Assembly: GCA_035502775.1 (NCBI GenBank)
Contig: DATJUB010000037.1
Coordinates: 10,313 to 74,312 of the forward strand
Reading direction: 5' to 3'
Length of the DNA: 64,000 nt
DNA from: 67-14 sp035502775
GTDB lineage: Bacteria > Actinomycetota > Thermoleophilia > Solirubrobacterales > 70-9
Below, one piece after another: positions 1 to 8,200 of this stretch. Within the stretch, counting starts at the first letter, position 1; each line of letters opens with the position of its first letter. The notes beneath the pieces were generated by a model. The model was not told the DNA's origin. It was given only the letters and a program-made list of their open reading frames with translations, and searched no databases. The translations under genes and the position numbers were made by a program.

Positions 1-96
1 CTCCAGTTCAGTCACACATATTGGACAATGCTAAAACGCTTTGGCAGTCATTGCCGCAATCCCTCCTACCCACGGGAGCCGTTCCCAAGGCCCCCG

Positions 97-870
97 CTAA
101 CGGTCCAGCTCTTCCACCTCTTCATACCAAGAGACTCGAGTGCCGACCTTGGCTCTCATCTTCCATTTCCTGCTCTTCGGAGCACCATCGATCTCGTCCC
201 TGAGCGCGGCGATGCGATCCCGCACCGCCCCTTCCGAAGTCTGGTCCATCTTCTCGGCGGCGACCGCCTCGACCCGCTCGAGATTGCGGGTGGCCGTGTA
301 GTGAAATCCCCAGTCCCGGCTGAGCAGCCCCGCCACCCGCGCGGAATCGATGCCGGCGCCGTTGAGGCTGGCCGGATTGGCCAGCAGCAGGAAGGCGATG
401 TCGGTCAGATCCTTCCCGGTCGTCTCGACGATCTGCAGTTTCTGCAGCAGCAGCTCGGTCGAGGAGAGCGCGACGCCGCCCCGGCCGAACTCCTCGCCGG
501 GCAGGTCGAACTTGTGACATGCCGGGGGCAGGCCGAGGAAGACATCGATGTCGACAACCGGCCGGCCGCCCTCGTCTAGCTCGAAGTACTGGTGGCGCTC
601 GTCTCCCCGCCACGCGATCAGCCGCTCGTCGGGGGCGTATCCCCGGGCGACGAAGACCGCCTTGATCTCGTCCGAAGAGGTTCCCTGCGGAGCGACCAGA
701 TCGAGATCCTTCGGTTCTTCCCGGACCCGTTCGTAGGCCGGCCGCAACTCGTCGGGCAGCCTCTCCCAGATCGCGACTCCCCCGACCGAGCGCATCTGCA
801 CCCCCTTGGTCCGTCCATCTTCGACCAGTTCGGTTGCCCTGCGTGCTAGGTCACGGAATTCGGCTGCCAT
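97..870 (-). CDS. Nucleotidyltransferase-fold protein (MNT/AbiEii-like)
   Basis: A 257-residue protein that looks like a minimal nucleotidyltransferase fold. The acidic metal-binding pattern DLDL lies at residues 55-58 and a third acidic strand VVDIDVF at 105-111. The segment ELLLQKLQ (139-146) followed by KDLTDIAFLL (153-162) is the helix pair common in AbiEii/AbiGii-type and related DUF nucleotidyltransferases. The C-terminus is basic. No antitoxin-like partner is adjacent, so a toxin role is not supported; a housekeeping nucleotidyl transfer role is equally possible. It is the last gene of a minus-strand group with the HD and Ppx-like genes, but 108 bp separate it from the HD gene and palindromes in that gap suggest its own control. 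The fold is fairly clear; the substrate is unknown. Confidence 0.6.
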   Translation of the reverse strand: MAAEFRDLARRATELVEDGRTKGVQMRSVGGVAIWERLPDELRPAYERVREEPKDLDLVAPQGTSSDEIKAVFVARGYAPDERLIAWRGDERHQYFELDEGGRPVVDIDVFLGLPPACHKFDLPGEEFGRGGVALSSTELLLQKLQIVETTGKDLTDIAFLLLANPASLNGAGIDSARVAGLLSRDWGFHYTATRNLERVEAVAAEKMDQTSEGAVRDRIAALRDEIDGAPKSRKWKMRAKVGTRVSWYEEVEELDR

Positions 871-921
871 GTCTCACATTCAGTCGTTTTCTCTCGCTCC
901 ACCCGGTGCTTCAAAGCGGCA

Positions 922-965
922 CCAAAGCGCTTTGGCAATTAAGTTAGCGAATGTGACGACGTCAC
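922..965. promoter_or_regulatory. Two palindromes upstream of the nucleotidyltransferase gene
   Basis: The gap between the nucleotidyltransferase start (870) and the HD gene stop (979) holds a perfect 14-bp palindrome, CCAAAGCGCTTTGG at 922-935, and a 13-bp dyad, GTGAC-GAC-GTCAC at 953-965. Both lie where a promoter for the gene at 97-870 would be. They are seen directly; their use as operators is inference. Confidence 0.4.
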
Positions 966-978
966 GCAAGGGAAATTT

Positions 979-1836
979 TCAGGGGTCGCTGCCGCCGCTC
1001 GGAAGACGGAACCCCGAGAGGAGACGTTTTTCGCTCTCCCCCTTGACCTCAGCCAAAACTTCGACATGGTCCGCGAGCGGTGTGTCGCGGATCTTGGTGG
1101 CCAGAAGGTCATCCACCTGGAAGATGCCGGCCGAGTTGTTCAGCTCGATCTCGATCCGCACGGCCCGGTTTTCCCCGGCCGAAATGTGGACCTGGTCGAT
1201 CGCCGCCGCCGAGATCGAGTGGATGCCCTCCTGGCCCGCCTCGAGGGGAATCCGGGTGCGTCCCTCGGCCATGTCGAGCGCGTCCGCGACCCGCACGATC
1301 CCGGCCTCGACCGTGTACGGCTGACCGCGCCGGCGGTGACCGATGATCGCGTGCAGGATCTCCGCCGTCACGATCGAGCGCTCCGGCTCATCGTAGATCC
1401 CGGCGAGCAGGCGCTGAAGCGCGTCCCGGGCGAGAAAGAGGCTGTACGCCTCGTGATCCGCCCGGTGGATCGACATGCCGACGTCATGCAGCAGGGCGCC
1501 CCCGGCGATCACGACCTCGGCATCCCGCTTGGTCATGCCGTGGTCGGTCACCATCGCCGGCTCGACCCCGCCCTTGTCGAGCAGGCGGGAAAGGCGCAGC
1601 GCGATGTTGAGGACGATCTGCATGTGAACCCACGAGTGATCGGACATGCCCAGACGCTCCGCGTGGACCTGAGCCATGTACCACCAGGTGCGCACCTGCT
1701 CGTCCCGGTTCACGGCCTCGAGGAAACTCTCCAGCCGGCGGTTGCCCCTGGTCGGTGCCTTGACCTCCGTGCTCAGGATGCCGGCACGGGTCTGCCGCTC
1801 GATCGCGGCCGGCGGCTTTCCGGAATCCGGACTCAC
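979..1836 (-). CDS. HD-domain phosphohydrolase
   Basis: A 285-residue soluble HD-superfamily protein. Candidate metal ligands are visible in order: H67 and H71 in the segment around SDHSWVH, the H117-D118 doublet in ALLHDVG, H162/H167 in ILHAIIGH, and D185/D188 in VADALDM. The family hydrolyses phosphate esters, often of nucleotides. The start codon overlaps the last 4 bases of the upstream Ppx/GppA-like gene, so the two are probably translationally coupled. In many bacteria a Ppx/GppA catalytic core and an HD domain occur in one polypeptide, so this may be the separated partner domain. The HD assignment is secure; the substrate is not known. Confidence 0.75.
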   Translation of the reverse strand: MSPDSGKPPAAIERQTRAGILSTEVKAPTRGNRRLESFLEAVNRDEQVRTWWYMAQVHAERLGMSDHSWVHMQIVLNIALRLSRLLDKGGVEPAMVTDHGMTKRDAEVVIAGGALLHDVGMSIHRADHEAYSLFLARDALQRLLAGIYDEPERSIVTAEILHAIIGHRRRGQPYTVEAGIVRVADALDMAEGRTRIPLEAGQEGIHSISAAAIDQVHISAGENRAVRIEIELNNSAGIFQVDDLLATKIRDTPLADHVEVLAEVKGESEKRLLSGFRLPSGGSDP

Positions 1837-2702
1837 AGCGCCCGCTCCCCGGCGGGTGATGCCTGAACCCGCTCCAGCCAGCGCCTGCCCGCCGCCGAGT
1901 CACAGCCCACCGGCTTCACCGGCAGCCCGAAGACGTCGGCCAAGGCGGCATGCCCGACGATCGTCCCCGGAAGCAGCCTGGAATCCGCCGGCTCGACGCC
2001 GAACCAGGCGGCGAGATCATCGCTCGTCTGGCCGAGAATCGAGTCGAGCCCGCGCCGCGCGTCCTCGTGGGTGACCGAGTTGCCACAGAGGCGCTCGATC
2101 ACCGGAGAGAACCTGGAAACGGCCATCAGGCGATCCATCTCCGGCGGTGCCAGCGAAGCGATCTTGCGCGAGGCCCCGGTGATCGCGGCCTCGATCTGGT
2201 TGGGCCGGGGCGGATCCGAAAACCGGGCCCGATCGGTGATGCTGGCGGCGCCGACCGGCCGTGTGCCCACCCATCGGGGCTGCCGCGCGGGCTCACCCAC
2301 CGCCAGCCCGATCGCGGACTCGCCGATCAGGGCGATCCCGATCGCGCCGTCGAGGTCGTCCTGTCGCGGCCTCGTGGCGGCCATGAAACAGGCGGCGGCC
2401 CGTTCGCGGTCGGCCGGCATGCGGATCGCTCCGGCTCCGACCCCTCCGCAGACCCGATCGAGCAGGCGGACCAGGCGGGTTCCGCGAAGCTCCGGCTCGG
2501 CCAGTACCTCGATCCGCTCGGCTCCGAGCTCACGCGCGGCCTCGATCTCAGCCATCAACAGGGCGGTCAGACGCTCCAGGTTGGCCAGCTTCGCGCTCAC
2601 CGCGTGGACCCGTTCCAGCATGCGGAACGAATCACCGGCCGTCACGTCGACGACACTCAGGCGGGTCGAGCGGGTCGATATTTCGATGGCCCCCAGAATC
2701 AA
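1833..2702 (-). CDS. Degenerate Ppx/GppA-like exopolyphosphatase-family protein
   Basis: A 289-residue protein aligning by eye with the actin-like ASKHA fold of Ppx/GppA phosphatases. The N-terminal phosphate loop, normally DIGSNS, reads EISTRS at residues 7-12, and the second loop, normally GGGS, reads GESA at 127-130. The later LLPGTIVGHAAL segment matches the family's conserved C-terminal part of the core. The catalytic glutamate region cannot be matched with confidence. It lies upstream of, and overlaps by 4 bp, the HD gene, and the Rpf-like gene lies 64 bp further upstream. Loss of the glycine and serine phosphate-loop residues suggests either altered chemistry or a sensor role in polyphosphate or (p)ppGpp metabolism; that is inference. 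Confidence 0.65.
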   Translation of the reverse strand: MILGAIEISTRSTRLSVVDVTAGDSFRMLERVHAVSAKLANLERLTALLMAEIEAARELGAERIEVLAEPELRGTRLVRLLDRVCGGVGAGAIRMPADRERAAACFMAATRPRQDDLDGAIGIALIGESAIGLAVGEPARQPRWVGTRPVGAASITDRARFSDPPRPNQIEAAITGASRKIASLAPPEMDRLMAVSRFSPVIERLCGNSVTHEDARRGLDSILGQTSDDLAAWFGVEPADSRLLPGTIVGHAALADVFGLPVKPVGCDSAAGRRWLERVQASPAGERAL

Positions 2703-2766
2703 GTCGGGATCATCCTCGCAGCTTTGGGACGGCCGGTTTTGTACAGACCGTGAAGAAAGAGCGATT

Positions 2767-3291
2767 TCAGGAACCGCAGACGGGCCACTGGCCCGGACCC
2801 GATCTCTCGTAGAGCAGAGCCGCCCGGAAATCCTGTTCGGCCTCGGGCGCGTCGGACGGCAGCCCCTCGCCGCCGACCGATTTCCAGGTGTCGGGACTGA
2901 ACTGATACTTCCCGTGGTAGAGGCCGTCCGAGGAGACGATCCTGGGATCTCCCCCCGATTCGCAGGAGGCGATCGATTCGAGCGTCGCCCGGCTCACCGC
3001 GCCGGGCAGATCCCTGAACTCGGCCAGCTGCTTCTTCCGGGCGATGGCCCGGGCATGCGCGTCCGCCGCCCGCTCGGCCAGGACGGCCGCCTTCCTCAGA
3101 CGCAGTTCCTCGACCTCGGCCCCGATGTTGGCGACCAGCAGGGTCGAGCTCTCCGACGAGACTACGCTCGCGGGAGCCGAAACCAGCTCGGTTTTCGGCG
3201 CTTCTGGATCCGATTCGCCGAGCACGAGATTGCCGCCCACGAGCAGCAGTGCGATCACGACCAGGCAGGCAACGGATAGCTTGGCGCTCAA
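2767..3291 (-). CDS. Secreted resuscitation-promoting-factor-like transglycosylase
   Basis: A 174-residue protein with an N-terminal membrane or signal segment (residues 5-22), an Ala/Arg-rich helical linker (55-95), and a C-terminal transglycosylase-like domain (about 98-172). The domain shows the Rpf/lysozyme-type signature CESGGDPRIVSSDGLYHGKYQF; E111 is the expected catalytic glutamate and C110 and C172 could form the disulfide. These proteins cleave peptidoglycan and in actinobacteria support regrowth from dormancy. It is divergent from the lipoate ligase gene (54 bp between the chosen starts), so the short gap must hold both promoters. Rpf family membership is well supported; a role in resuscitation is inference. 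Confidence 0.82.
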   Translation of the reverse strand: MSAKLSVACLVVIALLLVGGNLVLGESDPEAPKTELVSAPASVVSSESSTLLVANIGAEVEELRLRKAAVLAERAADAHARAIARKKQLAEFRDLPGAVSRATLESIASCESGGDPRIVSSDGLYHGKYQFSPDTWKSVGGEGLPSDAPEAEQDFRAALLYERSGPGQWPVCGS

Positions 3292-3344
3292 GAATGTGTC
3301 CCGGATGAAGGTAAATCGAACATTTGTTAGCAGGCACTCATATC

Positions 3345-4109
3345 ATGCTTACGCCTGATTTCGAGTTGCTGCGCGAGGCTTTCCCCGAACGGCCGGAGCT
3401 CGGTCCGGCCCTCTCGAGGGTCCTGCTCGACCAGGTGGCGGCCGGTGAGCGGCCCGCCACCGTCCGCCTCAGCCGTCCCGGCAGAGTGGTCGCCTTCGGT
3501 CGGCGGGATTGCCGTGCCGCCGACTATCTCGCGGCCGTCAAGGCCGCCCGCGGAGCCGGTTTCGAAGGCATGGAACGACTCACCGGAGGACGGGCCGCGG
3601 CCTACTCGGAAGGCGCCCTGAGCCTGACCCTCACCATCCCGGACGAGAATCCCGCCGAGCGCACCACCCGGCGATTCGAAGCCGCCGCCGGACTCGCCCG
3701 CGACGCGCTGCGGCAGCTCGGGGTCGATGCCCGGATCGGAGAGGTCCCCGGGGAGTACTGCCCCGGAGATTTCAGTGTGAACGCGGCCGGCCGCACCAAG
3801 CTTGTCGGTATCGGCCAGCGCATGATCAAGGGGGCCGCCCACGTCGGTTTCGTGATCGTCGCCGAGAACGCGGCGCTGATCCGGCGGGTACTCGAGCCGG
3901 TGTACGCGGCACTCGAACTCGAGTGGAACCCGGACACGGTCGGTGCGATCGAAGACGAGACCGAAGGCGCCGGCCTCGCCGAGATGGAAGCCGCTCTGCT
4001 GGAGCGGCTCGGCGCCGCCGGCAGCATGACTCCGGCCGTGCTCGATGCCGCGACACTCGCGCTCGCCGAAGAGGTCGCGCCGCGATACCGCTCCCCGGAA
4101 ACGCGATAG
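3345..4109 (+). CDS. Lipoate--protein ligase A family protein
   Basis: A 254-residue member of the biotin/lipoate A/B ligase family, which attaches lipoate or octanoate to lysines of E2 and GcvH proteins. The ligand-binding motif appears as ERLTGGRAAAY (about residues 77-87) and the conserved catalytic lysine is K152 in GRTKLVGIGQR. An in-frame TTG lies upstream at 3324, but the ATG at 3345 gives the more typical N-terminus and has an AGG about 10 bases upstream, so it is preferred. It stands alone between a divergent Rpf-like gene and an RDD gene 34 bp downstream. It could be a ligase, an octanoyltransferase or an amidotransferase; the sequence alone does not settle which. Confidence 0.78.
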   Translation: MLTPDFELLREAFPERPELGPALSRVLLDQVAAGERPATVRLSRPGRVVAFGRRDCRAADYLAAVKAARGAGFEGMERLTGGRAAAYSEGALSLTLTIPDENPAERTTRRFEAAAGLARDALRQLGVDARIGEVPGEYCPGDFSVNAAGRTKLVGIGQRMIKGAAHVGFVIVAENAALIRRVLEPVYAALELEWNPDTVGAIEDETEGAGLAEMEAALLERLGAAGSMTPAVLDAATLALAEEVAPRYRSPETR

Positions 4110-4143
4110 CCGGCCGGCCCGGAATTGACGGTAGGCTGATTTC

Positions 4144-5127
4144 GTGAGCGGAGACGGAGAGCAGAACGGCGGTCCCCCGCGGGACGACGGATCGAAAACG
4201 CTGGCCGGCCGCCTCATGTCCGGCGGCACCCGTGGCGCCCAGCGCGTGGCCGGCGTAGCCGGGCTCGACAAGGCGCTGGAGACCGCGATCGAGGACGCGA
4301 TCGTGCGTGCGGTCGAAAGCGAGGCCACCGAACGGGCCGTCGCCCGGATCCTCAACGGTCCGATGATCGAACAGGCGGTGCAGCAGGCCCTGCGCAGCGA
4401 AGCGGTCGAGCAGGCGCTGCTGGAGACCGTGGATTCCGAGATGGTCGACCGGCTCTGGGGCCGGATCCTCGAGAGCGACGAGACCCAGAAGCTGATCGAA
4501 CGGATCGCCGAGGCACCCGAGGTCAGGGCCGCGATCGCCTCGCAGGGAATCGGCCTGGTCGGCGACGTCGGCCGCCAGGTGGCCAAGGTGACCCGCATGC
4601 TCGACTTCCTCGGCGAGCGCGTCGCCCGCCGGATCCTGTTCCGCGCGCCGCGAACCGTACCCACCGAGCGGGCCGGGTTCTTCACGCGGCTGCTGGCCCT
4701 CGGGCTCGACGCCCTGATCGTCAACATCAGCCTGATCACGGCGACGGCGCTGCTCTCGATGATCGCGGCCGTCTTCGGCGGCAGCTTCTCCGACATCCCC
4801 AGCGGAGTCCTCGCCCTCGGTGCCGCGACCTGGTTCATCGCCGGCTCGCTCTACCTGTTCACCTTCTGGTCGCTCTCGGGCCAGACTCCGGGCATGCGAT
4901 TCCTCGACATCCGGATCGAGCGGGACGGCACCAACCACCTGGGGCCGAGACCGGCCTTTCGGCGGCTGGTCGGGTTCTGGCTGGCCGCGATCCCCTTCTG
5001 CCTGGGCTTTCTCGGCGTACTGGCCAAGCTCGATCGGCGCGGTTTCCACGACCGGCTCGGCGGTACCGCCGTCTACTACGTCGATTCCGCCGCACCCGAC
5101 ATGCCCCATGAGCGGGCTTCCCTTTGA
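4144..5127 (+). CDS. RDD-family membrane protein with helical N-terminal domain
   Basis: A 327-residue protein starting with GTG. The C-terminal half is an RDD domain: about three membrane helices (near 185-210, 228-250 and 285-305) with the Arg/Asp signature around residues 178-190 (RAGFFTRLLALGLDAL), SGQTPGMRFLDIRI near 248-261, and LDRRGFHDRLGGTAVYY near the end. The N-terminal 150 residues are charged amphipathic helices with repeated patterns such as SEAVEQALLETVDSE. RDD proteins are small-molecule or ion transporters in some characterised cases. It follows the lipoate ligase by 34 bp and probably shares its transcript. The function of the helical domain is unknown. Confidence 0.75.
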   Translation: MSGDGEQNGGPPRDDGSKTLAGRLMSGGTRGAQRVAGVAGLDKALETAIEDAIVRAVESEATERAVARILNGPMIEQAVQQALRSEAVEQALLETVDSEMVDRLWGRILESDETQKLIERIAEAPEVRAAIASQGIGLVGDVGRQVAKVTRMLDFLGERVARRILFRAPRTVPTERAGFFTRLLALGLDALIVNISLITATALLSMIAAVFGGSFSDIPSGVLALGAATWFIAGSLYLFTFWSLSGQTPGMRFLDIRIERDGTNHLGPRPAFRRLVGFWLAAIPFCLGFLGVLAKLDRRGFHDRLGGTAVYYVDSAAPDMPHERASL

Positions 5128-5192
5128 TCCGCCCCGTTCGCTAGCGTTAGGATCAAGACTCGCCACGGGAGGCGTGGAGGGTTAATTAATTG

Positions 5193-5197
5193 GGAGG
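5193..5197 (+). promoter_or_regulatory. Shine-Dalgarno that fixes the TTG start of the secreted protease
   Basis: GGAGG lies 7 bases before the TTG at 5205. An earlier in-frame TTG at 5190 lies upstream of this site, so 5205 is the better start and gives a normal signal peptide. Confidence 0.75.
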
Positions 5198-5204
5198 AAT
5201 CATC

Positions 5205-8200
5205 TTGAGTCGCAATCGCTTCGTCGCGTTGTTCGTCTGCTGCCTGCTCGGCCTGGGTGTGGGAGCATCCTCGGCCGCCGCGGATCCGGCGCCCGTACTG
5301 CCAAAGGGGCCCATCCTGCAGAAGGCGGATTGGCCCAACGATCCCAACTTCGCGCGTTGTGAGACGCAGGATCCGACCGGTCCCTGCGGCGACAACGAAC
5401 AATGGAACCTGTACGGACCGATGGACGGGCTCTGCATGACGCCGGGCGGCGGCCCGATCGATCAGCCTCGTCCCAGCAACGGCCTCCCCTGCTGGGCGCG
5501 CAACGCGACCGATCCCGACGGCGCCTCCGGCATCAACATGACCGGCGCCTGGGCCCAGGGCAACATGGGCCGCGACGAGATGCTCGTCGCCTACATGGAG
5601 GGCGGCGTCAACTACAGCTCGAACGGGATCAAGGACGGTCTCAACTCGATCTACATCAACAAGGGCGAGGTTCCGTTCCCGCAGGGCTGGGATGGCCAGG
5701 ACCTCGGCCGCTACGACTTCGACGGCAACGGCCGCTTCGACATCCAGGACTACGCCAAGGATCCCCGGGTCAACCCGGACTGCCCGGTCGGCACCCCGCA
5801 GTTCGTCACCGAGGAAGAGGGAACCACTCGCGGCTGTGCCGACGACGGCACCCACGAGTACGTGAACGAGGTCAACATCGGCGGACCCAAGGTCCCCTAC
5901 CTCTCACCCCATGACCTGATCGTCGTCTTCGGCCACTGCAAGATCACGGACAACCGCCTCGACGGCTGCCCGGCCGGCGCCAAGATCGACAACGACGGCA
6001 ACGGCTACCCGAACGACATCAGCGGCTGGAACGCCTACAACAACACCAACGATCCCCAGACCGAGGATCTCAACTACAACCATGCCTCCAGCCTGATCAG
6101 TCTGATCGGCGCCGAGGCGAACAACGGCTACAGCGACGTCGGTGTCTGCCGCGAGTGCCGCACCCTTCCGGTCAAGACCGGCGCGGAGTCGGTCGGCAAG
6201 GCCGACAACTGGGCTCCGGGCCTGACCTACGCGGTCGACGCCGGCGCCAAGTCGGTCGCCTCCGTGGTCGTGTCCTACACCTACTCCAGTGCCGCCCGCA
6301 AGGCGGTCGAGTACGCGACCTCCAAGAACGTGCTGCTCTCCTTCGACTCGAACGACTTCGACTCGATGGATCACACCGACGGACATCTGTACGACCAGGT
6401 GTTCCCCGGCAACTCGGTGATCCAGGACAAGGGATACCCCAACACCAAGAGCTTCCGGGCCCGCTCGAACGTGACCAGCTACGGCACCCACGCGGTCTTC
6501 TCCGGTGGTGAAACGACCACCTCGGGCGCGACCCCGTTCCAGGCCGCGTATCTGGGCATGGTCCAGTCCGCCGCGATGGACGCGGTGGATGACGAGATCT
6601 ACCCGCGCACCCTGACGCCGAACGAGGTCCGCCAGGTCCTGATGAACACGGCGAGCCCCGTGATCCCACAGGTCGATCATCCGAACGTGCCGCGGCAGTG
6701 GCCCGGCAACCCGGACTCGGCGACCGATTCCGACCACTCGAACTGGTCGACCCAGTACGGCTACGGCCGGGTCAACATCGGCAAGGCGACCAAGCTGATC
6801 TACGACGGCAAGGTGCCGCCGCAGGCGCTGATCACCTCACCCTCCTGGTACAAGTACGTCGATCCCACCCGGGACGACGACCTCGAGATCAAGGGTCACG
6901 TCAAGCCTTCCGCCTGGGGTTCCCAGGGTGTCGAGTGGACCTTGGAATGGGCGCTCGGAGCGGACCCGAAGGATTCCGACTTCAACACCATCTCGACCGG
7001 CAGCGGTGAGAAGACCGGGGTGCTCGGCACCCTCGACGTCAGCGACATCCCCGCCGGCTACGCGGCCAAGGACCCGGCCGATCCGATCACCCCGTTCGGA
7101 CCGGAGCAGTACACGGTCTCGATCCGCCTGCGGGCGGTCGACGGAAACGGCCTGAAGGGTGAGGATCGCCGCAGCTTCGGCGCCCGCGCCGACAAGGACA
7201 TGGTCGAGGGCTATCCGAAGAGCATCGGCACCGAGATCAGCGCCGCTCCGACCTTCGTCGATCTCAACGGCAAGCGTCAGATGGAGCTCGTCTTCGGCAC
7301 CAACGACGGTGTGGTCAGCGCCCTGATGCCGAACGGCCAGCAGGCCCCCGGCTTCCCGGTCGAGACCAGGCAGCTGCGCTACGTCGATCCGAACAACCCG
7401 CAGAACTTCGATGCCGAGTCGTACCGGACGGTGAAGGAGCTGCGTGAGGCCCGGGATCCGATCAGCGGCATCGCTGTCGGCGACCTCGACGGCAACGGTT
7501 CGCAGTCGATCGTGGCGGCGACCACCAGCGGCTGGATCTATGTGTGGAACCGGTCCGGAGAACTCCGTCCCGGCTTCCCGGTGCAGCCCGATCCGGCCTA
7601 CAACACCAAGCCCGTACCGACCCCGCCGTCGACCGGTGGACGCCACCGCTCGCCGACCCGGGGCAACTGGTCCGCCCCCGTTCTGGGCAACCTGCAGGGC
7701 AACGGCAAGCTCGACATCCTCATGTCCTCGTTCGACGGTCATGTCTACGCCTGGCAGCCCGACGGCACCGCCGTCCCCGGATGGCCGGTGAAGGTCGAGC
7801 TTCCGGCCTCGATCAGGGACACGATCCCGCCGGGTGATTTCATCCGCGATCCGAAGCTGATGGCTCCGCCCGCGGTCGGCGACGTGCTCGGCACCGGCAA
7901 GGATCAGGTCTTCCTGCCCGGATTCGACTGCGACGACGGAACCAACCGGGTCTTCGCCTACGGCATCAAGTCCGAGGGCAACGGCGGCTCGGGCGGCCCC
8001 TACCTGCCCGGCTGGCCGACCGCGATGAGCAGCCTCGGCGGCTGCTACTCGCAGTCGATCGATTTCGTCCAGGAGGGAGGCAACGCCGCCTCGATCGCCG
8101 ATTTCGACGGATCGGGCACGAAGCGCGTGGCGATCACTCCGGTCGCCGGTTTCCCCTACGTGTTCAACGGTGACGGGACCGTCCACAAGAACCTCAACGG

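Noticed and set aside
97..870. Type IV toxin-antitoxin module
   Set aside because: The nucleotidyltransferase resembles AbiEii-type proteins but no antitoxin-like gene adjoins it.
3324..3344. Upstream TTG start for the lipoate ligase
   Set aside because: It adds seven unconserved residues and lacks a better ribosome-binding site than the ATG at 3345.
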